From Progne subis subis (taxonomy: Eukaryota; Chordata; Aves; Passeriformes; Hirundinidae): 64,000 nucleotides of DNA. The first letter of the stretch is position 1; the number at the start of each line of letters is the position of its first letter. A program made the position numbers and the translations under genes. The stretch is from contig JAKJHU010000056.1 in assembly GCA_022316685.1 (NCBI GenBank), forward strand, positions 1,107,872-1,171,871, written 5' to 3'. Below are positions 1 to 64,000 of this stretch, one piece after another. Below the pieces are notes generated by a model. That model saw only the letters and a program-made list of their open reading frames with translations, was not told the DNA's origin and did no database searches.

Positions 1-3000
1 CAAACATCTGCACTGTAAGCAGACAGATTGTTCTGTTAAGTGGAAACCTGGCCAAATAAAATATCCTCTACAGCTGACAATTACATTTGAGACAGAGTTC
101 AGAGATAAAGATTGGGAGGGAAGAAAGGAGAACACTGGTTTGGCTACTGTACCAGTGCTGTGTTTTCAGCCTTGGTAATACCTGATGAAAGCCAGCATGA
201 TACTTACATTGCTGCATATACCATAGAAGCAATTGACAGAGATTAAAAAGGAAGGATGAACCTTCTCCACTAAAGTTGCTGTGTTTGGAAATGGGATGTT
301 TGAGCCTGCTTTCCATCGTGTAGAATTAACACTGCATAGCTGCAGTGCACTTTAAATTAGCCAGAGATGTTGGCACAAAATCAAATAAATATAATTGGTT
401 TCAAACTAAAAATCTAATTTAGGCATGCTAATAGCATCTTAAGTAAATGTGGCCGGTCACGCAGGACTTGTGTAACTGGCCCTTGGTGCTTACTGTAGTT
501 ACTGCCATGGGGAAAATGGTCTCAGAGGTGTTCCCCAAATCACTGGGTACACTGGATAGCTGGAGGGTGTTTTATTAAAGGCATGATGGAATGTCTGCTA
601 GTCTGGACTGATCTGGGATATTGTGAGGGCTGCAGGAGGTCAGGCACACAGCCAAGAGCAGCACCCTCTGCCACCTTCTCTTCCGTGCTTTGGTGTTTGC
701 AGTGGAAATTTTGGAGGAATCATCTGATTCTCCTCCCTGGTTCTCTCTGCTGATACCTATTGTGGCCAGGGGCTTTTTCCCTGGTCTTTTTTTCCCTTGC
801 ATCTCTTGCTCTGGTGTGGAGTCTGATGCTGGGGGGCTGTGGCTTTGTCTCATAGAGAGGCAGTGGAAAACTTGCCTTGGCTGCATGTGTGTGGGCTGGG
901 GACTGCAGATGAAATCAAACAGCAAAGTGACTCAGTGACAACTTTTTCACGTATCTTGCTGACATGCTTTGCATGGCCAACACTATTCCTCGCCCTCTGT
1001 TCCAGTCCTGGCCTGTTTTGTATTGACAGGCTGACCATTTTCTCTCCAAGCCTGTGACTTCCCTGCTTAGTCTGTGAGGATTCTCAACCTGAATGTTTGC
1101 CGAAGGTGGAAAACATGACATTTTTCTGTGTTCAGGGCCTAAGAGATATTGAAAGATTTTTGAGAGAACAATGTGGTGTGGGGTGGGGTCAAAAATTTCC
1201 ATAAGACTTCCCTTCCTTTCTGCAGAAACTTTGGCATTGAGTCATTTAGATTACAGTAGCTAACCTCTCTCCAGCTTAGAAATCAATGTCATTTATTTAT
1301 TTATAGTTTAGAGTTCAGTGGGGCCATGGGGAGATGTACCTAGCTTGGGGTATTGCCCATCAGTTGCTGATGGCTCTGAAAATAATACTGGGTTCCTTAC
1401 AAGTGATTTGATTTAGGTTTATATTCCTTTCTCTGAGATGTGAATTAAAAACTTGGGCAATAAGTCTGCAGCATCGAGTGTTTCTGTATTGATGGACCAC
1501 TGGAGGGGGAAGCATGTTTAAACAAGTGCTGGCAGCGCTGTGGGATCTTTGCTGGCTTATCATCCTTCTCCACTGTACATGAAGCAGCAGGAATCTTGAG
1601 AAATACATTGTCTTACATGGGCAGAAACCTCTGGACACAATGTGTGGTTTTCAGTGGTATTCTCAACTGCAAGGGCTCTTGTCAAGATGGTGAATAACTC
1701 GCTGTCAGCAAGTTTATGTGCTGTTCAAATGTTTTGGCTCTATTTCTAATTGGACAGCAGACTTTCAGAATATGCTTCTCCTTATTTTCTGAAATTCTCT
1801 GAGTAGGCTTGACTAATGCTGGAATATCAGTTGTCTGTTGGACACTGCAGGTGCTGACATAAATTGAGCAAAGACCCTCAGGCTTTGAAAAAGACACATA
1901 ATGGTGTATTAATAACAGAAATCCCTTGTATTGTGAATACTATTTAAGGTCTTTGACCTCACAACTTTCACAGAATCTCAAGCTACATGAGTTCTGGCTA
2001 TACTGGAGTAAATGGTCAGAGAGCATTGTAAAGTGATATGCCTGCAATTTAAATGAAACAAACAGGAATTCACGAGTGAAAACTGCTTTTTCCTATTCCT
2101 CCTTCCAAATTTTCAGTAAAAGGTCTAGACTTTTTTCTAATCATCAGATGTGCTGATGTGAAATGGAAGTCACTTGTATTTAAGTCTTAATTCTCTGCCT
2201 GGACTTGTTACCTCCCCATCGTTGCCCTTTCTCAGGGTGTTGTCCAGCACATGCCCTGTGTCTTATTGTGCCTGCTGCCACTTTTGGCTCGAACCCAACT
2301 GAAAGTTCCCAGCACTGGGCTGTGTTCAAGGTGAGCCTGAACCAGGAATGAGCCTGCTGCATGCAGTGATGTGAGTTAGGCTGGACTGAAGGGCAGGGCA
2401 ACATTTTGACATTGACCACATGAAAATGCAAAGTTTTAAAATTATTTCTTTAAACCAGGGTTGAGCTGTTGTTCCAAAAGCCTTTTCATGAGAAATACGA
2501 GGGTAGCCACTGTCTTGTAAATGTGAGGGTTCAGCTGTTACCCTGCCTGCAGCACTGTTGCATGCACATAGTGCAGGTGTCTTCACATGTCCTGTGTACT
2601 TATGCTGTGATATGTAGTCTGTGGGGATTGCTGCTTTTTTTCTCTGCCTTCCACACAGGCTTTTAGTTTGGCTCCCTCACAACTTCCCAGTTAATTCTGC
2701 TTTTACTTTCTGCATTTACTTATGCTTCCCTGCCCTGTGTTAGCAAGTGTTTCTCTCTTTCTTCTCTACGCTGTATCTTTCCATCTCTGCTGTTGATGGA
2801 ACACTGCATGACTCCAGTTGAGAGAAGGTGCGCTAAGTTAAACCTGGCCTCTTACTACCTCTACCAGGGTTTTAAATAGGTGCTTGTGCTGTGGATATGT
2901 CATCCTTCCGCTTGTTAAGAAATGTAAAACCCTGGTTTTTCTCTCACTAGACGATACTATTCACTGAAAATTTGTATTGGGAATGAGTTGTGGAAAGGTG

Positions 3001-6000
3001 TCTGGGAGTGAGTGTGGCACAGCTCTGGGAGCTTCCTGGGGTTAGGTGCATGTCTGCATTTCCATGTTGCTGTGGGAGAGGAGCTGTGCTCACTCCTGTG
3101 CTTTTGTGACTTTTTTGTGTCTTGGCCATGGATTACTGCTCTGCTGCTGCTTCAGTTTGCCACAGGCCTCCCAACCAGGCATGGAGCAAACCCAAATGAA
3201 TTCTCCCATACTGGTTTTGCTGCTGCTGTGTCTCTAACAGCAATACTCAGAGCCATCTTGCTGTTTGAGCTCACTCTGAGCAGTGCTAGAAGCACCCAAG
3301 TGATCTTCCTGCTGATTCGGGGCTGTGACTCCACTTGTAGAATTGTTAAGACACTTCCTGCAGTCTCCTGCTGAGTAGATGATATTTTGTTGTGGGAGCT
3401 TTTTCCTCTCCACAGGTAAGCAGATTTTTTGCCCCCTCTGTGGCAGTACTGGGAGCATGTCTGAGCCCTGTTATGAATTCCCTATGGTTTTATTAATGCT
3501 ATTTGCAGCTGTAATTGTAGATTGCATCTTCCATTTTGTAGTAAGAATGTGACATGTAGTGGGGAGATGTCTTGAAAAACATAATCAAGGACCATTAACA
3601 TTGCATTACTTCACTCTTCCTGAATCATGGGGCTTGTGCCAACGAGATTTTGACATCCAGTGGACTTCTGTTACCAAGTTCTGCTTGGGGAAAGGAGTAT
3701 TCCCACCCCATGCTGAGTTGGCTGGAAATTCGAGAGTAGGACTTTTTTTTGCTTTTTATTTTTTTTTGCTAGCTTGTATTTAGAAGCAGTCCATTCTTGG
3801 CAAGAGGACTCTTCTCACCAGAAGCCTCAAATGAGGAGCAGAAAATAGAGGCATCACTTTGCCTTCATAGGGAATGGACCAAACAATGCAAGATCGGTCT
3901 GAATTTGGAATCTGGTATTTAATTTCTGGTTTAATTAGATCTGTATTTGCCCTGTGCTCTGTAAGAACACTTAAGAAGCTCTATTCCCTGTTTTGTAGCT
4001 TCTTGTTTTATTGCTGTATTGTCCTTAGAATGAGTAATCAGACCAGGGCTCCCACTGCTCTTTGGCATGAGGCTGGCAAAGAGTCGAAGCATCCAGAGAT
4101 AGAGTGAGCCTGCAGAGACACAAATACCGAGCCTGGGATGTAAAGCATTAAAGGTCTCCTGGGCTTTGGGGTACCTGGAACCTGAGAGTCATCGCTTGGT
4201 CCAGAGCAGCCTTGCAGGGAAGCGTTCTGTGGGCATTGTTCATAAGAGGAAAACCCGGGGGCACGATTATAAACAGAGCTTGCGTCACGAGCGGCTTTCT
4301 GGCATCCACGCTCCAGATAGTGGAGGATGGATTCCAGATCTCGCTTAAAAATAGAGAGGTCGTGTGTGTGCAGGGAAGGGTGGAAGCGCTGGGCAGGGTT
4401 GTGTGGAGGTGTTCGGCTGAGCATTGCCCTCTGCTGAAGGAGACTTGGGAGTGTGACTTATGGGGCAGGTGTGGAGAGCTGGATTTCCCCAGCCTGGGAG
4501 GAGTTGTTGCTGTCCTCAGTTATCTAATGGGAAGTTCTAGAGGAGATGAAGCTGAATCGTACAGAGGTGCATGGTGGAAGGCCAAGGTTAGGTGCAAAAC
4601 TGGGAGATCTGATTAGTTAGCAAGGGGGGGGAAAAGTTTACCATGTGGGTAGTCAAACAGAGAAATAGCCAAAAAGACTGTATAAATATCTCTTGTTAAA
4701 GAAAATCTAAACTAGTCTGAATTCAATGCTGAGGAACCTGCTGAAAGAAGGATAAAATCCCAGCTTTAGGTTTGTTCAAACCTAAATGATTTGTAATCTT
4801 CATTTGACCTTGGGAAAGAATATTTCCTCTACAGCAGGGATTTGAGACTGCAGTAGGATAAGGACTGATGCTCCAAGACTGTTATGGAACAGATTCTCTG
4901 ATTGTAACAGCTTTGTGAGCAACTGAGTCGTAGTGAGGGGAAACTTTCACATCTCTGAGCGTGCCTGAAGTAAATTTAAAGCTGGGACAGCACTGTTTTG
5001 TGTGTCCTCCTTCCATGTAACTATTTCAAATTGCTCTTGCACGTGGTAGTAGAATGCTATCCTGGAGCCAGGATTTGATGCTCGTCTTGTGACCGTTTGG
5101 CATGACTGTTCCATTGCTTAAGCAGATCTCTCTGCCAAGAGGATCTCTGGCTTCAATTGCATTTGCCTGGGTAGAGGCATCAGTGCAATTCATCCCAGTC
5201 TTACTGCGAGAGCTGCAGTGGCCTTATGTGGCTGTGGAGATTGAGTTAAATTGGAGACAAAGCTTGTAGAAACATGCTGTGTCCTCTGGTCAGTCCCCTG
5301 TCTTTCCACTCCTCCAATTAGCCTTGAAATAATTGGTTTCCCTTAACTTCAGCAGAGATCTCAGAGGGTTTGCCTTTACTTTCAAAAACTGAAGCTTCAT
5401 GTAAATTGTGCAACTGTAGAAGAGATGGTATCCAGCCTCCTTTGGAAGCTGATGCTGGGCTTTCATGGGGAGTTTGTCTCAACTAAAGGAGCTCAGACTG
5501 GAGCTGTGGGTGCTAAAGGTACAGGGACCATGGATCCAGAGGAGATAACCTGGAAAATCAGGCTTCAATAACTGAGTGCTTGGGGATTTTTTTATTTGGG
5601 TTATTTTAATCCTTTCAGAGGTTAGTTTTTTTTCAGAAAGAGCCATTTAATGGTAGAAAGATGAAAGAAACAGAGGTTAGAAAGGGTATGTTTTCCTCTT
5701 AAGGCGGTGTTTTCTAAAGTAGGTCATGACCCTCTTATGCAGGAATTTTGCAGCTGCTATCCTACTGCTACCCCTGCTATAGTTGGAACTATATCTGAGA
5801 GCCTACAGAGGCAAAAGCAGGGGGTATTAAGCAGATCCTAACTACGCAGTTGGGGTCTCTTTCCTCCCCACCATCCTTCAACAAAATGATCTCCTGCTTT
5901 TCAGGAATAAAGCAGCAAGCATTTGGCTGTGCCTGGTTTTCATTGTTTTGCTAAGCCGTTATGTTGGAAGAGATTAACCAGGGAGCAAATTTTCTCCGAA

Positions 6001-9000
6001 AGCTGATCTTGAGAGAGGCTGAGAGAGGGAGGGAAGAGCCTCAGCACTGACCTTGATCACAGCGTCTTGGTGTGGGGAGTGAACATTAACCTTGTGCTGC
6101 CCATGTCGTCGGCTCTGATTGCAGCAGATCTCTGACTGCTGGGAGAGTTGGTTTGTCCAAGTTGTGCTACCCTGGCACAAACTGCCCATGGGGTTTTTCC
6201 TCATTGAAGGTTGTTCCTAGCAGCCCAGGAAAATCTCTTCTCTTTCCTCTGTTGCCCATGTATTTGTTACCTGCTCTTAAACTTCACAGAACTTCCTCTA
6301 TGAGCTGCTTCTTTTTTTCTCTGATGTCACCTCTCCCTAACATTTGTTTTCACCTAGCAATGTGTCCAGCAGCTTCTCTCCTTTCTTTCTCTTGCCACCC
6401 TGGCATTTAATAAACAAACTGTGTGGCTGCAAAGCCTCTAATGCCCGTGTTGCCATGTTTTCTGAACTCTCCTAACAAGCATGGAAACCCGTCTTTGTTT
6501 GGTCCCAGAAGCATGGCACGCTGCTGCTGCCACCAAAGAGCAGCTTGCTTGTGGCACATCATGCTGCAGCTTGGCTTAATCCTCGCTTGATACGCTTTTG
6601 AGATTTCATTGTTTCTCTATAATTAGTGCTACAGAGGAGCTGAAAGAAATGACGAATTAGCAGGAGAGGGGGGAGTGGGGAGAGCAGGTGGTGATCGAAC
6701 TAAAGAGAGCTGCCAGAAAAGTAGGAGCAGCAGGGAATTAAATGGGAGGAGTCTCAAATTCAGATGATTCCCTGCCATGTGCTCAGGAGGATTTAATTTG
6801 GGATTTCATTACTGTTCAAATAATGCCATACACTCATGACAGATCGAGTCCCTCTAGGCTGGGGCATTGTCCAGCACTTAGTGAAAAGCAGTTTTTGCCC
6901 TGAAGTCCTAGTGAGCATTGATTCCAGAGACTCAAGGACTGGAAAAGAGCTGTAGCATGAGTGGTCCTGCTTTTAATTAGGCTGCATCTATTGTTTCTGG
7001 TAGTAACATCCTAAAAGAATAAAACACAAAGCTATTCTTTGTGTGGTGACTTTTTAAAGCCCTGGACTTCATCTTGTGAAGGATTTGGTTCACAGTAATG
7101 ATGTTGCATCTGGATTGTAAGAAGCACCTCTGCCAGCTGTGCTTACACAAGCTGGGTTTAACTGGCACAGATATCCTGGGATGTCATGCTGTGGGGAAAA
7201 GCAGTGCTGACACTGTTGGGTGTCTGAAATACCCAGAAAGAGTCTTTGAACACAGGTACCTGTGCTGATGAGGACAGGTAGCTTTAGAGGTAAAAGTACA
7301 CACTGAGAAACCGGCTGGGGAGTGGAAAAGGGTTGTATGACAAGATGGTCCTCTGAGGTGCACAATCATATATTTTTCCAGCATCTGGCTTGTGTTTTCA
7401 GCCTCTATTACTATGCACCAGGACATCCAAAGAAAGAAATCATAATACTGATGCTTTGAATGTGTCAGCAGCAACATTTCTTCTGGGATCTAACTCTTTC
7501 CAAAGAACTGATGAAGTGTTTGTTTTTTGTTCTGGGTTCCAAAAGGCTATTGCTGTAGGGAGACTAGCAGTGGTAGGAAGTGCAAACTCACTTCTGCCTT
7601 TTGTCACCACTTCTGTGTGTGCTGTTCTCTTTGTCTTGAGCTTTTGTGCTTTTACTTTTTTTTACCCCCACCAAAGAAGCAGCAGAAACAAAACAAGAGA
7701 AGCTGGTACTGGGTGGAGTAGGTCAGTGCCACCCAGGATTCCCAGTGAGTGGGAATTCACCTCTGCTGGGACTGCAGCTTTCGTGCTGGATTCCTGCACC
7801 TGCTGGGCAGAGTGACTGCAGGGAGTGAATGTGCAGGTTTGCTTTTGGGATGTTTGTCCTGTGCTTAATGTTGTGTATTTCACCCCTCCTCCTGGCAGGC
7901 AAACCAAACTCTGCTATCAAAACCTCCCTACCTTCCTCTTTCTGAGTAATTTCTGATAAATATCTGCAGAGACCTCTCCATCATGTGTCACTTGCTCAAG
8001 AACCTGCTTACAGCACTCAAACTTTATTTTCAAAGCCCCTTCTAAATATTCTTACTGTTACTGCTGTCCTTTTCCTAATAACTTTGTTTTGCCTTGTGCT
8101 ATGAATAGTCTCTGAAAAACAATATGTATGCAAGTAATAAATGGCCTCAGTCTTGAACTTCTTAAAAACCCATTTGCTTTGGGAAATAATAAAGTTTTAG
8201 CAACCTTAGCATTTTGTGTTCTGCACACTTCTGCCATTAAAATGTAAAGTGAGCACAGGGAGTCCTGGCAAGCTGATGTCCAGGCTGCAGTGGCCATACC
8301 ATATAAAGTGAAATCAAAGTCTTGTAGCTCTACTTAGGCAGGTGCTGGTTGAAGATTAGAGGAGCAGAGTCCCACAGTTCAGGGCTTTTCAATTTATTTC
8401 AGTGTGACTCAGAATGGAGCAGTTTTCCTCTATCTTTCAAGGCTGGGTTTCAAGCTCTTTCCTTCACCTGGAACTTCATTTGAGTTGGTGGAACTTGGTG
8501 TGATAAGGCTCTTGATGGTGATTGTAGGGAGCTTCAGTAGCCTTTGCTTGAAAACTGAAAGTTTTTGCCCCCAGTTTATATGAATGTACTAGAAAAATAA
8601 TCACAAAGCTTGCAAAAATGTGCTCTACCTGAATTGCAGAATCTGGAAGTAGTTTTTATAGTGTTAAAAATAAGAGAATCTGCTAAAATAGGTGTGTTAC
8701 GCCAAAATGCAGAATAGTTGTTTTCATTTCTCTTTATTTTTATTAGCATTTTTTAGGTATTTGCAATAGGAACCTTTAAGCTATTTTCCACATATCTTAT
8801 CTCCTTTTTATTAACATGGATTTACTCCTTTCCAGTGAAGCGTGTAAATGTGGGCAACCATAATAAGGGTAGAAAGTAAGACAACAAGGTGTCCTATTGA
8901 TGAGGTGAATGTTGCAACAATTTCTGGAGGCCAACAAAAATGAACTTAACATCAAATAGATTTTAAGTCTCACTATTGCAAACTCCCTTTCATGTCAAAG

Positions 9001-9640
9001 CATATGATGTTGCTGAATACTTTGAATCCAGAACTCCCCACTTGTAGCAGTGGGAAGGACTGTATGTTAAAATGTGGTATTTTTTCCCCTATTGGAATTT
9101 CAATGTTCTGGGGCTGTGGTTTTCAACCCAGAAACTGATGCAGTGTGAGAGCTGGAGCTGAACCTGCTTGAATGAAACCCACCTCATGTCTTTGCATAAA
9201 ATGAGGAGAGATGGAAACAGCAATTAGTGCATAAAAATATTTGAAAAAATCTCATTAGTGTCGGTAGCAAAGAGTGGCTTGTTTTGACACTATGGGTGAA
9301 CACATCAGGCTAAAAGCATGTGTGACCTCAGTCACATATCTTTTAAAAGTACATGAGTAGAATCACTCTTTCGTAAGGAAGCTGAAGTCTGGAAAGCTGT
9401 GATGATCCCTGGAAGGGATCATAAAGATCCACTCGTTTTCCTTCAGTTTGCCCAGCACTTGGATGTGGCGGCTGAGCCAACCCATGGAGCTGCACAGTGG
9501 GGAGTGCCTAGAGTGCTTTCACTGGTTTTTACCTGGTTCTGCTGTCTTTACTCTCTGGCACTCTGAATTTTGTTGCCTGACCTTCCTCCCTTGCTGCTGA
9601 AGTCTGTAAGGTGTTGGTAACTCTGTCTCTTTCTCCCCAG
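1..9640 (+). other. OXSR1: OXSR1 intron 1 (3' part)
   Basis: No exon, recognisable transposon or RNA gene was found here. The sequence upstream of the first visible exon has no coding match to the short N-terminus expected of exon 1 (which would end in a YELQEVIG-like stretch) and no CpG island, so the promoter and first exon lie before the window. The intron ends in a pyrimidine-rich stretch and CAG at 9638-9640. Contents worth noting are a CpG-enriched pocket at about 4223-4362, short CTG triplet runs near 3140 and 3220, and scattered short T runs. The open frames present are short, overlap on both strands and carry no family motif. Intron identity is inferred from the exon that follows. 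Confidence 0.85.
4223..4362. promoter_or_regulatory. CpG-enriched pocket in intron 1, possible enhancer
   Basis: Nine CpG dinucleotides fall within 140 nt, seven of them at 4223-4310, in an intron that otherwise has very few. A CRE/AP-1-like core, TGCGTCA, lies at 4281-4287. In CpG-depleted vertebrate introns such pockets are often unmethylated or under constraint. A regulatory role is inference only; no promoter core or splice donor defining an alternative first exon was recognised. Confidence 0.25.
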
Positions 9641-61520
<51,880 letters not shown>

Positions 61521-62152
61521 GTAAGAAAACACTTCCTAAACTGATTTGGGCAGAGGCTGTGGAAAGGACTTTTCAGAAGCAGGATAGGTGTGGGTGACAG
61601 CTTTACTGGCAGGAGTGTGGGCTCTTTCACTTGGAACCAGCAGAGCTGAGTGAGTTGAATGGATCATTGTGAAGGAGCAGAATAAAATCCCCCTTCTGTA
61701 TCTCCTGTGTATGCTGTTGTTAACAGAAATTATCTAGGAATTCTTGAGCATTTAAATGTCTTTCAGTGCCTTTTGGGTTTGTTCTTCCTTTGTAATGGTG
61801 ACATTCTGCCTGCCTGTCCAACCATGAAGGTCTCTGCTGTAGTGTGCATAACTTAGATTTTAGTAAACTCTAATCAATCTGCATGCAAGGCATTGAATGA
61901 GGTCCACTGTGCAAGAGCTACCTAAAGATATTTCACCCTGTGTTGTCTTATGGAAAGTGAAGATCCTGTGATACGAAACAGCGGGAAACTCCCATTTGTA
62001 GCCTTGGAGTGAACTGCCAGCGAGCATTATGTAATTACTGCCTGGAGATCAGTGCATATGCAATGTGCAAGGTCTTACTGCAGGAGACAGGCAGCAGGAA
62101 CCCAGGGCAGGATTTGCATTTCCATGGGCATGGGGAATGTATTCTGCTTGCC

Positions 62153-62177
62153 TTTTTTTTTTTTTTTTTTTTTTTTT
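62153..62177. repeat. T25 homopolymer
   Basis: An uninterrupted run of 25 T residues. It could be the tail of a minus-strand retroposed sequence, but the flanking DNA matches no family I recognise. Confidence 0.85.
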
Positions 62178-62384
62178 GTGATCAAAGTGCACAGGATTTA
62201 TAGCAGAATACAGATTAAACTGTCAAAAAGAGACTACATACTTGGCATAGCACAGCAGCATCACTGATTAATCAGAGTAGTTTTCAACTCCCAGATTAAG
62301 ATGCTTAAATAGAATTGGCCACACCAGGTATCTCTACAGGAGCTGGATGCCCTATTAAAGTTGACAAAAATCTTCACAGGTGTA

Positions 62385-62701
62385 ACCCAGGGAGAAATGC
62401 ACTCCCCTTCATGAGGAGAAGCACAGGGGCAAGTGCTGATTTCTTTGGTGACCAGTGACAGGAGCTGAGGGAACAGCCTGAAGCTGTGTCAGGGGATGTT
62501 TAGTTTGGATATCAGGGAAAGGTTCAGTGCCCACCACCCCCAGAGGGAATGGTCACAGCCTCAAGGCTGCCAGAGCTCCAGGAGCATTTGGACAACACTC
62601 TCAGGTGGGATTGTTGGGTGTCTTCTGCAGGGCCAGGAGCTGTACTCGATCCTTGTGGGTCCCTTCTGACTCTGGGTATTATGTGATTTGATAATTCTAT
62701 G
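62385..62701 (+). mobile_element. CR1 LINE 3' fragment, sense
   Basis: CR1-type stretches occur in order: GGTGACCAGTGACAGGAGCT, CCTGAAGCTGTGTCAGGGGA, TTTGGATATCAGGGAAAGGT, GGAATGGTCACAGC, CATTTGGACAACACTCTCAG, TCCTTGTGGGTCCCTTCTGA and the terminal GATAATTCTATGA. This variant differs from the copies at 45403 and 57880 (GACTCTGGGTATT instead of AACCCAAACCATT), so it belongs to another CR1 subfamily. It is 5' truncated and non-coding. Confidence 0.95.
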
Positions 62702-64000
62702 AAGCAGAGAAGTCTGGAGAGTGATCCAGTTGATGAAATGCAGAAGTTTGCTTTAGGGCAAGTTTAATTGATGTCTGGGCTCTTGACAGTATTAACTGGG
62801 GTTCCACTGTCCATAGTGGGATTTTAGGCAGCTGATTAGTCTGCATCTGTATGCTGGATGCACATTATGTTGGTGTCCAAAGTGACAAGATGGTTTACAC
62901 ATTGCTGACCTTTCTCCGTTTGGTTCTGCGAGTTCTGGTTCATGTTACACTTCGTTGTGTGTTAAATCTCCTTCGTGCTTTCATTAAGCTGCTGGAGACA
63001 TATTAGCATGGGTGGTGATAGAAAATTAACATTATTGTAAATGAGGCAATGCTGGGTTAAGCAAATGTGTGCATTTAACCCCAGTTCACACTTGGGGTTA
63101 AATTACTGTCACACATCAGCCACTGCCAAACTGACAGCTGGAACTTGAGGGCTGAAGAGTGCAGCTTCTACACATCTATATTGAGTCATGTATTTAAATA
63201 CTGTCTAGCTTATGTAAAAGTATGGTTTGATAATGCTGGGAGCCATTTAACAGGAATGACAGAGTGTGTCTTGAGACTCTCCATCCTGGGGGAGTTCTGG
63301 GAGCTCTGCGTGGGCAGGGACATAGCAGAGCTTCCCAACTGCACTGGTGTGGTGTGGAATACCCAGCCAAGTGCCAGGGTGCCAGCCTGGACTGCCCTGC
63401 TTCCCCTGCTGCCACAAGTTTGGCCCCGCAGTTCAGCAGTGAGAAAATTGTATTCTCAGGAGCTCACACTGGCCAGTCTGGAGCGGCTTGCTGAAGAGGA
63501 AATTTAATACAGTAAAGCATCACAGCAGTTCCCCAATATTCTATGTGATGTGATCACTGCATTTGCTTCCTCTCTAAACATAAATGCTGTACATTTTTTC
63601 AGCCACTTTAAATCTTTCTGCCCCTATTTCTGTTTTCTCCACCACAGAGGGATTCCTGCATCCCAACCTGACATCTGAGATTTGCCTTTGACAGTTGGAC
63701 AGGCATAAATTTAGGAGTAAGATAAAGCAAAAGGGTTGGATCCAGGTGGTGTAGTATCTGCAAGTGGAAGAATGCCAAATGCCTCAGCAGGGTACCAGAT
63801 ACTGCAGTATAATATGGATATTGCCAAATAAATCAGAATAGTATCCAGCTCCTCCGTTGTTAATTCCATGTCACTTTGTATAAGGGGAGTGCCACTGTTA
63901 GCTGAAAAGGTATTTAGGATGAAGCATCACATGCTGCAGCCCAAAGTAGGGGAGTGGTTAATATCCTTGGGGGAATAGGGATGAAACGTGTAAACCACTT

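Larger units (their letters stand above)
61521..64000 (+). other. OXSR1: OXSR1 intron 9 (5' part)
   Basis: The intron starts with GTAAGA and continues to the window end. It contains T25 at 62153-62177 and a sense CR1 fragment at 62385-62701. The 120-residue open frame at 63145-63507 has no recognisable motif and does not continue the OSR1 protein. Confidence 0.85.

Noticed and set aside
63145..63507. 120-codon + frame that might be the next OXSR1 exon
   Set aside because: The sequence does not resemble the NKEFL... continuation of the protein and lacks a matching acceptor in phase 0.

Overview
The window is vertebrate intronic DNA, almost certainly avian: introns are kilobases long with GT-AG borders, and the only recognisable interspersed repeats are a few truncated CR1 LINE copies, the dominant retroposon of bird genomes. 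No SINEs, tRNAs, rRNAs or prokaryote-type features are seen. A non-avian archosaur or turtle, which also carry CR1, is a less likely alternative.

A single protein-coding gene runs through the window on the + strand: OXSR1 (OSR1), the WNK-activated Ste20/GCK-VI kinase that phosphorylates cation-chloride cotransporters. Eight consecutive coding exons are visible at 9641-9753, 19183-19291, 29924-30065, 44486-44541, 53534-53643, 57056-57157, 59530-59663 and 61472-61520. They join in frame with no stop and no indel, giving 271 whole codons that correspond to residues 25-295 of human OSR1 numbering, i.e. nearly the whole kinase domain: glycine loop, ATP lysine K46, HRD (D146), DFG (D164), T-loop threonine T185 and the final kinase helices. 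The promoter and exon 1 lie before the window, and the S-motif and CCT domain exons lie after it.

Layout: 1-9640 is intron 1 (3' part); introns 2-8 separate the exons and shrink toward the 3' end (9.4, 10.6, 14.4, 9.0, 3.4, 2.4 and 1.8 kb); 61521-64000 is the start of intron 9. Exon numbers assume one upstream coding exon, as in other vertebrates. The introns hold four CR1 fragments (one antisense at 19402-20057; three sense at 45403-45546, 57880-58180 and 62385-62701), G/T-rich or A/C-rich low-complexity tracts, two homopolymer C runs, small tandem duplications, two hairpin-forming inverted repeats and three CpG-enriched pockets in otherwise CpG-poor sequence.

I found no clear new biological system. 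The most interesting structure surrounds exon 5, a 56-nt exon that encodes exactly the segment between HRD and DFG. It is flanked upstream by about 157 nt of T/G-rich sequence and downstream by an A/C-rich tract that shares a perfect 13-nt complement. Skipping it would destroy the active site and create an immediate stop codon.
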